DNA of 64,000 nucleotides. It comes from Riptortus pedestris (taxonomy: Eukaryota; Arthropoda; Insecta; Hemiptera; Alydidae). Shown here piece after piece: positions 12,374 through 23,393 of the stretch. The DNA lies in assembly GCA_019009955.1 (NCBI GenBank), contig CM032228.1, positions 6,702,001 to 6,766,000 of the forward strand, written 5' to 3'. Numbering within the stretch: position 1 is the stretch's first letter; each line of letters starts with the position of its first letter. The notes below the pieces were generated by a model. It did no database searches, was not told the origin of the DNA, and was given only the letters and a program-made list of their open reading frames with translations. A program made the position numbers and the translations under genes.

Positions 12374-12494
12374 TTTTGAACGGACCTCATTTTCGTCATC
12401 TACTAGGTAGGATGGAACATTTGATGAAATTTGTCGAAAATTGCGTCATGAGTACGACCTCAATAACTGATTTCCCTTAAAGGAAATCTGCTAA
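11836..12494 (+). mobile_element. family A element, copy 3 (full length)
   Basis: Runs from TCCATCACGCAGAGGCTGCG to CTGCTAA after the palindrome GATTTCCCTTAAAGGAAATC. Its (AT)n tract is at 12320-12371, between AACAGACAA and GTTTTGAACGGACCTCATTT. Length 659 bp, close to the minus-strand copy at 26891-27554 (664 bp), so this is probably the basic unit. Confidence 0.85.
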
Positions 12495-12624
12495 AATAGC
12501 CCTATGCATATTGAATGCAAATTCGTTTTGTCTCCAACATGAGAACTATTTGTGTAATGGATATATAGTACAATAGGTTATAACTAGGGAATTCTGATAT
12601 GGTTCAGACAATTTTGAGAAAGAG

Positions 12625-13070
12625 TCCGTCACGCAGGGGCTGCGTAACTAAGCAGATTTCCCACGTGTCCTGTATAACACACGTTTGATATCATCTCACC
12701 ACTTATCCTCAATTTCTAGGTAAAATAACGGAGATAATTGGAATTTTCAAATTCCCCTCTCTACATCCCCCACCCTCCCCCTATTCCTGGTCCGATTTCA
12801 GCCATTAACTATTACGATCTTTAGTGTTGAATGAAACAGTTAAATATCAAGTTTGGTGTAGAACAAATAAACATTTTCGAATTAAGAACGTAAAGTCTTA
12901 AATGATGAAGTCATCACACAACTTACTTGCACGTACCTCATCTAGAAAATATTTGTTCAAAACAATATTTGGTATTAAAGCTTTAAATAAAATGGTTCAT
13001 TATATATAACAGAGTGCAGTTTATGTGGCATGAGGCGGAGTGGGAGTTTCTAAATGTTTTAAAGATAGAT
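12625..13070 (+). mobile_element. family A element, copy 4 (3' truncated)
   Basis: Clean 5' end (TCCGTCACGCAGGGGCTGCG) followed by a rearranged body: the CGGAGATAATTGGAATTTTC block, the C-rich tract, GGTCCGATTTCAGCCATTAA, then the GGAGTGGGAGTTT block. No 3' palindrome. It starts 130 bp after copy 3 in the same orientation. Confidence 0.7.
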
Positions 13071-13529
13071 CATAACTTGTGTGAACAGTATTTCAAATTC
13101 ATAGAAGGGATCTACAAAGTTACTCGAGAAATGTCTTGAAATTTACCTTTCTAAATATTATTATTTATTTTTTTTTTGTGAAAATAGCTTTATTTATTTG
13201 AATTTTAATTATTTCCGGTTTATATTGTAAAATAGTAATGCTGATAAGAGAGCTTTATCCATGTACGTATTGTCCAACGTACACAAAGGATGGTCTTACC
13301 GAAAATCTACAGCATTTTATATTAGTAGAGTATTTTATAACGCTTCCAACTATTCTAGTCGGAAAAATTCACTGATGGAATGCGAAGAATTAATTTCTGG
13401 TAACGGGGGAAATAGTAGAAAAAGTTTTGCAGCTCCCATCTAACAGAACCAGCCCTAGCCTTAGGGCGATCCTGTTTTGCCAAGGGCTACACCTGATGAT
13501 TCTTACAGTCGATGTTGTTCCCTTTACAG

Positions 13530-13711
13530 AACCAAACAAAGAAAGATGGTACAACGACCTGGCAGTGGGGTCTCTCGGTAACCTTCTGCACGAGACTGTG
13601 CAACAAGAAGGCTTCAAGAAGAGTTCAGAGGATTCCACTCGAGGCCAGTATGACTATGGAGACTACAACTCCAATGCAAAGTACAGTACTAGAGTACAGG
13701 GACTAAATTAA
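13530..13711 (+). CDS. probable terminal coding exon, unrecognised protein
   Basis: A pyrimidine-rich acceptor TTGTTCCCTTTACAG precedes an open frame of 59 residues ending at TAA 13709-13711; the first two bases complete a split codon. The peptide starts PNKERWYNDLAVGSLGNLLH and ends YSTRVQGLN, with a polar Tyr/Asn/Ser-rich stretch (GQYDYGDYNSN). Its balanced residue use is unlike the surrounding low-complexity frames. I do not recognise the family. Upstream exons were not found. If real, they lie between the promoter zone at about 7 kb and 13.4 kb, or the transcript begins further left and overlaps gene 1. AATAAA at 14093 could end the mRNA. The other open frames over the same bases look less protein-like. 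Confidence 0.4.
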
Positions 13712-14963
13712 ACACCAGTTTTATTCCAGTTCTCTATGGCCTTGGAAGCAACGTAGGTTCAATCAAGTACCTAATGCAGTTGCTCTCCGGGGAGGAGAGA
13801 GAGATTTAAGAAAGTTACCTGCAGCTACGAGTGAGCTGTGCAGATGGAGGCTTAGAAGAGACACCGAAGTGGTGGTGAGCCAGACATAAGCAGTATTATG
13901 AAAGTAAGAGAATGGAACAGCGAGTGTGACGAAGAGGAAGGACAGGCCAAGGCAATGGTAACTGGATGACCTTGGGAAGGACTTGCGGAGGTTGGGGTCC
14001 GGAATTGGGGGATTCGCCTGAATGGTGACATGAGACCTATGCTCATCTAGGATTGTAGCGCTGAGCAAGTACGTTCTTGCAATGCGACAGTTAATAAACA
14101 AGCTGAGGGCCGTTCATCCATTGCCTCCCAGATGCAGGTCCTGCGGACGGCGCGAGAGGGTCAATCTAGCCCCCCACAGCTCAATGGGTTCCAGTTACGA
14201 CCCGGCTTCATCTGGTTGAATTACCTCAGGAAACCCCTCGCCTCCACATTGGAGTTTAGAATAGGGTGGCGGTCTGATCATATCCCACCAGCATTTACTC
14301 TCAAGTCATAAAATGGGGCCAAGAAAGAAGGTCCTTCATCCCACAAGGAAAAACCAAAGACCCGTAAGCCGGGATTCCCAAAGTGGTCCATATGAAAATC
14401 GGTTTCCCAGGAGTTGACATAAAGGAATTTTCATTTTGGAAGTGGCCGAGGTCTAGAAATCCAACCCTAATAATTAAAACAAGCCCTTATTTGAAACTTT
14501 CATGATACTCTATGAAGTGAAGAAAGAGAACGAGAGAGAGGGTGAGATACCAAACACCGCTTCAGGATGTTGGCTCCCAGGGAAAATAGGTTCCCCATGA
14601 TTAACACCATCGGTTTAAGCATGACACATTTTTAAAATGTATTAATAACAAATTCTTAAAATAAACCTGGTTTGTGTAACACTGAAATACAATTCGGACA
14701 TGCTTATAATAAACGCCCCTGATCAATAACCTGCAGTTCACCCTTATATTACCTTCAAATGCTTAATATTATTCTGAAAAGAAAAATCATGATACACCAA
14801 CAAATTAATACATTTTTAATTCTGTTTACTTAAGAATATATTTATTTAAGAGTAAAATCATACATAAATAACACATAACAATACCCCTAAGTTAATGGAA
14901 CGTGCAAAGTAAACTATCTCTTTCAAGTGCATACTAGAAATTAATGTATCAACTGTCTTTTTT
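13712..14963. other. convergent 3' region between gene 2 and PRDX5
   Basis: 13.7-14.4 kb is GC-richer than its surroundings and may be the 3' UTR of the plus-strand exon or part of an unrecognised repeat. After 14.5 kb the sequence is plain AT-rich. A minus-strand open frame at 13763-14101 has no recognisable similarity and is not called. Confidence 0.4.
14093..14098 (+). promoter_or_regulatory. candidate poly(A) signal for the 13.5-kb exon
   Basis: Canonical AATAAA 382 bp after the stop codon at 13711, inside the GC-richer 3' flank. Confidence 0.35.
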
Positions 14964-14969
14964 TTTATT
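14964..14969 (-). promoter_or_regulatory. PRDX5: candidate poly(A) signal of PRDX5
   Basis: TTTATT on the plus strand is AATAAA on the minus strand, 126 bp past the PRDX5 stop codon. A second match lies at 14841-14846. Confidence 0.5.
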
Positions 14970-15094
14970 CAGCATTAGGGTACAAAATTATAATTGTTTT
15001 TTTCAATACATAAAATTCCACTTTTCAAGGACAATGATTTGTATTAGATATATTCAAACCCAAGACTAGACAATTATTGAAATTACATATAGGG

Positions 15095-15286
15095 TTATAG
15101 TTCCAAATTCTTGGACAGTGAGCAGGCGAGACCGGTTCCGTCGGGCTCCACGTTCAGTTTGGTGACTACACCATCTTCGACTACCATCGAGTACCTCTTG
15201 GACCTGACCCCTCCGAGAGGTGGCAAGTTGGTCTCCAGCTCCAGGGCCTTGGTGTACTCTGCACTGGGGTCTGCCAGCATCCTCAC
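15095..15286 (-). CDS. PRDX5: peroxiredoxin-5, last coding exon
   Basis: 63 codons plus TAA at 15097-15095, opening after a good acceptor (GTGTGTTGCAG|GTG) in phase 0. It matches the C-terminal half of the atypical 2-Cys peroxiredoxin-5 family, thiol peroxidases that reduce H2O2, alkyl hydroperoxides and peroxynitrite. Visible landmarks in order: RMLADPSAEYTKALE, the LPPLGGVRSKRYSMV block (its Arg before Tyr is the conserved active-site Arg of the family), VVEDG, LNVEPDGTG, then GLACSL with the resolving Cys. The peroxidatic Cys lies in an exon off the right edge. The protein ends NLEL, which is not a PTS1 tripeptide, whereas human PRDX5 ends SQL. Peroxisomal import by that route is therefore not predicted; cytosolic or mitochondrial location would depend on the unseen N-terminus. 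Confidence 0.95.
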   Translation of the reverse strand: MRMLADPSAEYTKALELETNLPPLGGVRSKRYSMVVEDGVVTKLNVEPDGTGLACSLSKNLEL

Positions 15287-15567
15287 CTGCAACACACCAA
15301 ATACATAGATAAGCCGCATGCATTTGGAAAACAATGTACATTTATACAATAAATAGATATTTCATTGGTTTATGTTTACAAACATGTTCCTAAGACACTG
15401 GTCAATTACTGTTAGTGAGTTTGTTAATATAATATAGCCTATTAAAAAATGTACAAATAAAAATAATAATATTGTTGCGAAAACTACGTACATGTAAAAT
15501 TAAACTGAGTTAATCACATATTTAAGAAGTACGAAGTAGATGAAAGGAGCCGACTGATGGTCTAGCC

Positions 15568-16280
15568 CAGGGGTGAGCAACCTTTTTAATCAACGGGCCA
15601 ATTAAAATTTTAAAATGTTTTGGTGGGCCGCACATAAATTAACACATTAATAATTTACAAAACTTTATTCATAATCAACATTAGAATAGAAAAATATAAA
15701 AATAAAAAAAAAGTGTCTATCACTTCCACTTGAAAGTCTTCGGGAACTGTATCCACATGGATATTAAATGGCGAGCATTTTCATAGAAACCGCTGTATAT
15801 ATAAAATAATATACATATTGTGCGTATTTTTAAGAGATAGTAACGTTTTCTTTTTCTAAATGTGGAAAGTGAGATACATTATTCTGAAAAAAAAATGATG
15901 TTTCCATAATTTTAATTTGCGCACAAAGTCCTGAGTTTTATTATGCGAATTGTAAATAAACTATTCTTTATCTTGAAGTTTTTGCCAGTATTTGACTGAC
16001 AATAAAACTTCTCTTAACTGCTGTATTTGATAAATTAGATAGATTTTTAAAAATATTCTGTTGTTTTCCCAAGTTTTTCCCCATTTGGTTAAACTTATCT
16101 ATCCGGAGTTGTCCGGCTAAGTTTTTATATTGTTGTTCAGGTTTTGTATCTGAATGCCTTTGTATGTTATATTCTTTTAATGTTGACACAGTCTCTGAGC
16201 ATATTAACCTCGGTGGAGACCGTCGAGGTATGACAATAGTATCATTTATATTGGCGGTTCTAACCCTTTATTTGAATTAC
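15568..16280 (-). mobile_element. hAT-type transposon remnant
   Basis: The plus-strand left border CAGGGGTGAGCAACCTTTTT followed by GTGGGCCGCACA is a typical hAT terminus. About 400 bp further on lies a transposase fragment in minus orientation, so the border is the 3' end of the element. The other terminus was not recognised; the right limit given is approximate. Confidence 0.6.
15968..16207 (-). pseudogene. hAT transposase N-terminal fragment
   Basis: 79 codons open on the minus strand from LICSETVSTLKEYNIQRH (end of a BED/C2H2-like zinc finger with its Cys and His) through LAGQLRIDKF, KQQNIFKNLSN and SFIVSQILAKTSR to a stop. This is the N-terminal part of the hAT transposase type also seen in vertebrate GTF2IRD2/EPM2AIP1-like domesticated genes. 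The catalytic core is missing, so it is inactive. Confidence 0.65.
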
Positions 16281-16379
16281 CATACTGCTTTATCTTTGAG
16301 GAAAGTGAAAAAATAATCAAATTTTCACATTTCTTGGTAATGCCTCTGCTCATCCGCAACATCCTTTTTTAAACATGAT

Positions 16380-16514
16380 GGGACTAAGGATTTTATCTAA
16401 TGAATTCCGTCACTAAATAAATTCCTTCGCCCAGGCGGGAATGGAACCTGCCACTCTAGATTTACCATGTGAGATTAAGGTGAACGCTTTAACTCACATG
16501 CCTCACCTGAGCCC
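16380..16514 (-). mobile_element. tRNA-derived SINE, 5' half
   Basis: The minus strand reads GGGCTCAGGTGAGGCATGTG, then the B-box-like region (GGTTCCATTCCC), then the GCGAAGGAATTTATTTAGTG body, and stops in the middle of the body. No (AAT)n tail. Confidence 0.75.
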
Positions 16515-16738
16515 TGACTTTTGATAAGAAACTAAAAACATTATTAACTTTATTTTCACAGTAGTAATCCAAAATGTTTGCCAAAAGCAGGTATTCACTG
16601 TGAGGCACTACATATTTATCAAGGAATTTTACCCTGTCTGATGTAAAAGCGGGGCAATGAAATAGTATTATGAAAATCATTGTATTATCAGAGGATGGGC
16701 TGTACTCCAGTAACAGTCTGGTGAAAACAAAGTAAAAA

Positions 16739-17604
16739 TCCGTCACGCAGGGGCTACGTATACTAAGCAGATTTCCCGCTTGAAGTTTAACAATAGAGAA
16801 TATATATACTGGTAACACAACTCCACCGTAAATATTAAGTGAATAAATACAAACGATAATAAGAAACCTCCCAACGGGAAGCGTCTGAAATGTTAACCAA
16901 CAGTTTTGCCAACTTCCAACAGGAAAGAGAAACAATTACCGAAGTATATCTGGATATAACGTATTATTTTGATTTAAAACTAATTACTATAACTCATACT
17001 GTAATTTATAATGAATCAGAATAACTTTTATCAATAAAATTTAAATAGTCCAAAAACTTAAGACGGGGGGGGGGAGGGGGTCACCAGAACATATTTGCAT
17101 GTATCTGGTATAATAAAGGTCTCTTGAAAACAGTATTTGCTATTTAAGCTTCGAATAATGTGGTTTATGATATAACAGAATAATGTTTATGTAACACCAC
17201 TAGAAGTGGTGGTTTACTAAAGTCTAAAAATTGAAAAATGTAAATATCTCGGTTAATATATCAATATTTAGTTTAGTTACGAAAAGATGCATAGAACACC
17301 AATTGTTGACCACCAATTGCTTAACAAGATTGGTTCCGCAACATTTTACGGTCTCATTCATAATAACAGCAATATTATGAGTTTTCGAATTCCCTCCCTC
17401 AAACCCCCACGATTCCAGCCAATAACGAATATGAGCATTAGCTGGTGACTGAAACGGCTAAATATCGAGTATGGTATAACGCTTCCCGTCGGGAGGTTTC
17501 TTATTATCGATTGTATTTATTCACTTGATATTTTTATGATGTTTATCTATTGTTGAACTTCACGAGGGAAATCTGCTTAGTTTACGCAGCACCTGCGTGA
17601 CGGG
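16739..17604. mobile_element. family A element, copy 5, with inverted 5' ends
   Basis: Both borders are family A 5' ends facing inward: plus-strand TCCGTCACGCAGGGGCTACG at 16739, and minus-strand CCCGTCACGCAGGTGCTGCG from 17604. The inverted arms extend about 140 bp and share AAGTTCAACAATAGA-type sequence, TATTAAGTGAATAAATACAA and GAAACCTCCC(AA/GA)CGGGAAGCG. Between them is ordinary family A body (17.08-17.46 kb). No 3' palindrome. Confidence 0.75.
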
Positions 17605-18008
17605 CTGTTTAAAATCTGCGCCCAGACCCACCATACAATGAGAAATAAAGCGAGTTATAAATTGATGTGTTGATCGGTGTGCAGTCCATTTTAGTAATAA
17701 ACTATTCACGAGTGCGTCATACAGGGGTGCATAGTTACCCCTGTCCTACAATGCACCAACACCCCATATGGGCACTGCTACAAGGGGTCAACATAATCTA
17801 AACTGGAAGGGAGGGGGAAAAAAAACTATATTTCTATAAAAATATACAGCATTGAGGAGCATAAAAACATAGTAACCCTTCTAGTTGGGCACAAACCTGT
17901 TTTAAGACATTAAAATCGAATTTAATACTAAAGGAAGCACTGAAAGGGTAACCACAAACATAAATCCTACATGGATGAATTAAGTCTATTAAAAAACATT
18001 CATTGGAT

Positions 18009-18317
18009 ATTATTATTATTATTTATTAACGTCCAAATTTTGCAACTCAGGCTAATTGGGACGGGTTATCTAGAAGTTACCACCCTTTTCTAGCCAGGGT
18101 GAGATTTAGGATATTATTTCTGTAACCCCAGTGAATAAGTGGTTAAGTCGACCAGTGAGTAAGTGGACTTAACCACTTATTCACTGGTACAACAGATTTA
18201 ATGAATTCCGTCACTAAATAATTTCCTCTGCCCAGACAGAGGATACAACTCGCCACTCTAGGTTTACCATGTGAGATTAAGACTAACGCTTTAACTCACA
18301 TGGCTAACCTGAGCCCC
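18009..18317 (-). mobile_element. tRNA-derived SINE, full length, with palindromic insert
   Basis: Minus strand: GGGGCTCAGGTTAGCCATGT head, GTTAAAGCG A-box region, GCGAGTTGTATCCTC B-box position, body with GGGTGGTAACTTCTAGATAA, and (AAT)n tail at the low-coordinate end. The body is interrupted at about 18122-18193 by a 60-bp foldback. Confidence 0.85.
18128..18187. repeat. 22-bp perfect inverted repeat inside the SINE
   Basis: CCAGTGAATAAGTGGTTAAG plus TC (18128-18149) is perfectly complementary to 18166-18187. The 16-bp loop contains a third partial copy of the arm (CCAGTGAGTAAGTGG). Confidence 0.85.
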
Positions 18318-19210
18318 ATTCAATGTTTAAAAATAAATGAAAGAGCTCCACGACTGGAGTATGTTTTTATTCACAAGAATACTATAAAAAATAATCAATT
18401 ATTATATAACTACAAAATATTTGTCATAAACATCAGTCAACAAATAGTTTATGATTAAGGTATATTGTCTGTTTAAATTTATCATCATTTATAAAGCGTG
18501 TTCATCCTTTAGTAAATTAGTATTTCAATAAATTAAAAAATGTATGTTTATGTATATATTATTTAGAGTTGTTTTAAGATTGCTAACGAAATTAATTTGT
18601 TATATTCAATTATTAAATTGATAGGTGTTTTAAAATGTATTTATTGAATATAAGCTAATTTTTTAACGAATGCATTATATAAGTATAAATATTACTCAAT
18701 AATATGTAAAGAAATTATTTGATATAATATTCTATTTTTTTTTTTTTTTTTTTTTTATAGAAAACTAAAATATTTGAAGCATCCTATATTATGTTTATTA
18801 ACATTTAATGGGAAATGCATTTCATTTCAAGTTCGCGTTATTGAAGGGATAGGTAATATTGGTTTTCTTACTTAAAAACACAATAAGACATCATAGTAAT
18901 TGAATTAATTCATACAATTATTACCAATATTAAACAACTTTTGTAGGAATATATCCTAAACACAAAGCAGAAAAATAAATCAGCATGCTTCCTTTTATAT
19001 TTCCTGTATTCGATATAAATAATGGATGAGTATTGTGTTCCCAATTCTACAAACTTTCATGGAGTCATGTTTAATTAATCCTAACCCCCAGATTAACCTA
19101 GATAAAATGCAATGTTTATCTTACAATTATTATTTCTAAATGAAAACTAAAGCCAGTCAGACTGAGAGACGGGGAAATGGTATGCATAGTAAAGTCTTGC
19201 AAGTAAAAAG
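18318..19210. other. AT-rich intron segment
   Basis: No gene or intact element. A 22-T run lies at 18735-18756. Confidence 0.5.
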
Positions 19211-20222
19211 TCCGTCACGCAGGGGCTGCGTAAACTAAGCAGATTTCCCACGTGAAGTTTTACAACAGAGACATTTCAAAGAGCTGAACAGTTACGGAAA
19301 CGGGCGCACTAGCTCTTGACGGAAACTCAGAAACTAGACCCGAAATTAGCCGATCTCACCTCCACCCTTACAATTAATAAAAATGTAAATATCTCGATTA
19401 TTCAAGATAGAGGATACATGTACGTAACAACATGTATAGTAAATTTAATTTGCAATATGATTGATTCTATAAGATTTTTCGATCCGACGTATTGTAACGG
19501 AGATATTTTGAATATCCAATAATCCTCCCCTCTAAACCCCCCCCCCCTCTGGTCAGATTTCAGCTGTTAACTAACTTGATCTTACTTTTTACATAAAAAG
19601 ACTAAATATCGAGTTTGGTAACGATTTAACAAAAATTGCGACCGTTAGAGTGTTAACAGACAATTGAATATATAGTTTTGAACGGGCCTCGTTTTCGTCA
19701 TCTCCTGGGTAGGATCAATGGACATTTGAAAAGTTTTTCGGAAATCGTGTCATGAGTACGACCTCAATAGCTGATTTCCCGTAAGGGATATCTGCTAAAA
19801 ATCTAAATATCTCTGTTAATATTCAAGATACAGAATACATGTACGTAACAACATGTATAGTAAATTTAATTTGCAATAAGATTGATTCTATAAGATTTTT
19901 CGATCCGACGTATTGTAACGGAGATATTTTGAATTTTCAATAATCCTCCCCTCTAAACCCCCCCCCTCTCCCACTGGTCCGATTTAAGCCGTTAACGAAC
20001 TTGATCTTGCTTTTTACATAAAACGACGAAATATCAAGTTTGGTAACGATCAAAAGAAAATTGCGACCGCTAGAGTGTTAACAGACAAATATATATATAT
20101 AGTTTTGAACGGACCTCATTTTCGTCATCTCCTGGGTAGGATCGACATTTGAAAATTTTTTCGGAAATCGCGTCATGAGTACGACCTCAATAGTTGATTC
20201 TCTTAGAAGGGGAATCTGCTAA
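19211..20222 (+). mobile_element. family A element, copy 6, with duplicated body and two 3' ends
   Basis: One 5' end (TCCGTCACGCAGGGGCTGCG) is followed by two head-to-tail copies of the body and 3' terminus, about 19376-19798 and 19801-20222. Both hold CAACATGTATAGTAAATTTA, CGGAGATATTTTGAAT, a C tract, GAACGG(A/G)CCTC and a terminal CTGCTAA. The two halves are highly similar, so the duplication is young. Confidence 0.85.
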
Positions 20223-20243
20223 TACCGTCATCCTCAGATATAC

Positions 20244-20279
20244 AATGAATTCCAGTGCGAAGCCGGGTATCTTAGCCAG
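20244..20279 (+). mobile_element. Helitron 3'-end fragment
   Basis: ATGAATTCCAGTGCGAAGCC, then GGGTATCTTAGCCAG|T, is a mutated copy of the 3' end of the Helitron at 27.6-28.7 kb (GGGTATCTGAGCTAG|T). Confidence 0.6.
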
Positions 20280-20571
20280 TAAACGTATATACTATCATTT
20301 CTTTAATAGTATAGATAAGGATGGATTAGATATTGTGTAAGTATAGCGAGTGCAATAGGAGAGCTGTAGAGTAAGTGGAGGAGCGATACGAATAGCTAAT
20401 GGTGATTCAGCTGATTAGGAGTCAGGTAGCAGTGCTATGCCCTACATATCCCGCTGGGATAGCACATGGCAGCAGGCACATAGCAGAGGGCGAATATTGA
20501 GGGCAAATGCACTACGGGTGCTAAGTCCGTACAGCTACCATTGCAAAATGGTTAGGTTAAAAAAGAAAAAG

Positions 20572-21273
20572 TCCGTCACGCAGGGGCTGCGTAAACTAAG
20601 CATATTTCCCAAGTGAAGTTTTACAATAGAGAAATCCGCATACTGCTAACACTTAATACCACCGTGAGTAAATACAAACGGCTATGAGTAATCTTTCAGT
20701 TAAATTAAATAAGCACCCAACGGAAACGGCTTCTGAATTGTAAACAAATAGGTCTGCCAACCACTCAGAGGTGGACTTTTTCCTCACCGGAAAGAAAAAC
20801 AATTACTTATATATATCTGAATATAACATTAACTTTATTGCAAACTATTTACTATATCTAGTACTGCAATTAATAATGCATCAGAATAATTTATATTTTA
20901 ATAACTCAAATTTTAGTAGTCCAAGAACTAAAGAAGGGGGGGGGGGTGAACAGATCGCATTTGCATATATCTCATAATATAAAAGGTTATATGAGTCTAA
21001 TTTCTGGAGAGCCGAACTGTTACGGAAACGGCCGAACTAATTCGGAATCTTAGAAAGAGACCAGACTATAGCCGATCTCATCAGATCCGTTATCAACACA
21101 CACTTAATAAAAATGAAAATATCTCTGTTAATATTCAAAATAGAAAATAAATGTATATAAAAATATTTATAGCACACCCCCCCCCCCGCCTCCTACTGGT
21201 CCGATTTTAGCCATTAATGAACTTCATCGCTCTTTTTACACAAAACGATTAAACAATCAAACGAAAAGTATGA

Positions 21274-21333
<60 letters not shown>

Positions 21334-21475
21334 GTACCTGTATCTATACCTATATATATATTTGAACGGACCTCATTTTCGCCATTTCCTGGGAACGATC
21401 GATAGACATTTGAAGAATAATTTCGAAAATCGCGTCATGAGTACGACCTCAATAGCTGATTCTCCTTAAGGGGGA
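20572..21475 (+). mobile_element. family A element, copy 7
   Basis: 5' end TCCGTCACGCAGGGGCTGCG; the body includes the longer head region (GAATTGTAAACAAATAGGTC, CACCGGAAAGAAAAACAATT), a G tract at about 20937-20946, a C tract at about 21177-21187 and (TA)n at 21278-21325. The 3' end breaks off after CTCCTTAAGGGGG, lacking TCTGCTAA. Confidence 0.8.
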
Positions 21476-21926
21476 AAAAAAAGAGTAATGCAAATAATAT
21501 GCCACACCACCTTGTCAAGTGATTTATCTAATTGGAGGACGTTTCCTTGGCAGACTCAGGATAGGCCACACAAACCTATCCACAAGCATTTAATGACAAA
21601 AGTCAGACACTGGAATCTATCAATACTGCAACAGAACAAGCACGATATACCCCCATGGCAACATTGAACTACTTACTGACCCAAGCCAACATGCTATAAA
21701 TATTATAACACCTTTAAAAAGTATAAATATCACATAATCTAAAACAACACGAAAACATATTTCGAAGAGTTACAGAAAATTAGGATCCTGTGAAGAATGC
21801 TGGAGCATAAAGTCCGCGAGGGACAGACGAAAATAATAATTGTCATTAGTTAGAAATAGTATTATGAAAGCCCCATCAGAGGATGGGATGAACTCCAGGA
21901 ACAGCCAAGATCAACACAAAGTAAAA

Positions 21927-22691
21927 ACCTGTCACGCAGGGACTGTGCAAACTAAGCAGATTTCCCACGTGCAGTTCTAAAAATCTACATACTGATAACA
22001 CTTAACGCCAGAAATATTAAGTGAATAGGGGCTCAGGTTAGCCATGCGAGTTAAAGCGTTGACCTTTATCTCACATGGTAAACCTAGAGTGGCGAGTTCG
22101 ATTCTTGCCTGGGCAAAGGAAATTATTTAGTGACGAAATTCATTAAATAACGTCCTAAAATCCCACCCTGGCTAGAAAAGGGTGGTAACCTGTAGATAAC
22201 CCGTCCCGATTAGCCTAAGTTGCATAAAGTGGACGTTAATAAATAATAATAATATTAAGTGAATAAAAACAAATGATAATGAGAAATGATTCAGTCAATT
22301 TCCAATTTAATAACCTCTTTAACAGGAATCTCCTGAATTGTAAATAAACAGGTAGAAATACTCTTGACCGGAAAGAAAAACAATTACTGAAATATAGAAT
22401 ATCTAGATAAAATACATTATATTTTATTGAAAACAATTTGTTATATCAATGCTGTAATTTATAATAGTCAGAATAACCTTAATCTAAATAATCTCTAATT
22501 CTATTAATCAAGAACAAAAGACGAGGGTGTGGATTCAACAGAATGCATTTTCATGTATATATACATATATTTGAACGGACCTCATTTTCGTCATCTCCTA
22601 AGTAGAATCGGTGGACATTTGAGGACTTTTATTGAAATTCGCGTCATGAGTACTACCTCAATATCTGATTTCCCTCATGGGAAATTGCTAA
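21927..22691 (+). mobile_element. family A element, copy 8, interrupted by a SINE
   Basis: 5' end CCTGTCACGCAGGGACTGTG; 3' end GATTTCCCTCATGGGAAATT then GCTAA. The head is split by the SINE at 22028-22250, whose target duplication comes from family A sequence. Confidence 0.8.
22028..22250 (+). mobile_element. tRNA-derived SINE, full length with target-site duplication
   Basis: GGGGCTCAGGTTAGCCATGC head, A-box region GTTAAAGCG, B box GAGTTCGATTC, junction GCCTGGGCAAAGG, body CCCACCCTGGCTAGAAAAGG, tail (AAT)n. Flanked by the 15-bp direct repeat AATATTAAGTGAATA at 22013-22027 and 22251-22265. This copy defines the family ends: about 223 bp, Pol III promoter in the tRNA-like head, LINE-dependent mobility expected. 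Confidence 0.93.
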
Positions 22692-23009
22692 AATGCCAAT
22701 ATCTCTGTTAATATTGAAGGTAGAGAAAACATGTATATAACAACATTTATAGAATATTAAATTTCCAATAATATTGGTTCTATTCAATTTTCTAAATGGC
22801 ATAGATAGAAGATTTTATTTAGTTGTAGGATTCCAAGATTGGGAGTTGGATTTATATCCGTTTCTGTTTTCCACGTAGAGTATCTCCCTAATGTGGGAGA
22901 TTGGTTTTTAAATTTTGTGTACTCCACCCTGTCGATACTAAACACATTTTAATAATTAAACAATATTAGTTGCAATAAAATAATTACAAATATTATAAAA
23001 ACAATTTTA

Positions 23010-23063
<54 letters not shown>

Positions 23064-23116
23064 CTTTTCTCCGGTGTTGAACCAGTGTCGAAAAAAAATT
23101 ATTTTTAATTTATATC

Positions 23117-23173
<57 letters not shown>

Positions 23174-23296
23174 TTTGAACGGACCTCATTTTCGTCATCT
23201 CCTGGGTCGAATCGATGGACATTTGAAGATATCTTTTGTTAATCGCGTCATGAGTACAACCTCTATAGCAGATTTCCCTTAGGGTAAATCTGCTTA
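22692..23296 (+). mobile_element. family A fragments around (AT)n tracts
   Basis: 22692-22790 is a body fragment (ATCTCTGTTAATATTGAAGG) directly following copy 8, another tandem partial. 23120-23296 is a 3' fragment: (AT)n, TTTTGAACGGACCTCATTTT, then GATTTCCCTTAGGGTAAATC and TGCTTAA. The middle piece is not assigned. Confidence 0.6.
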
Positions 23297-23342
23297 AACT
23301 AATACACTCGCACGCACATGTACAGAAAGCAGAATATACAAA

Positions 23343-23393
<51 letters not shown>

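Noticed and set aside
13763..14101. 112-codon minus-strand frame
   Set aside because: In the 3' flank of the plus-strand exon, no similarity recognised.
22028..22113. Functional tRNA gene
   Set aside because: The head has a B box but the cloverleaf is poor, it is followed by a SINE body and (AAT)n tail, and it recurs about 13 times.
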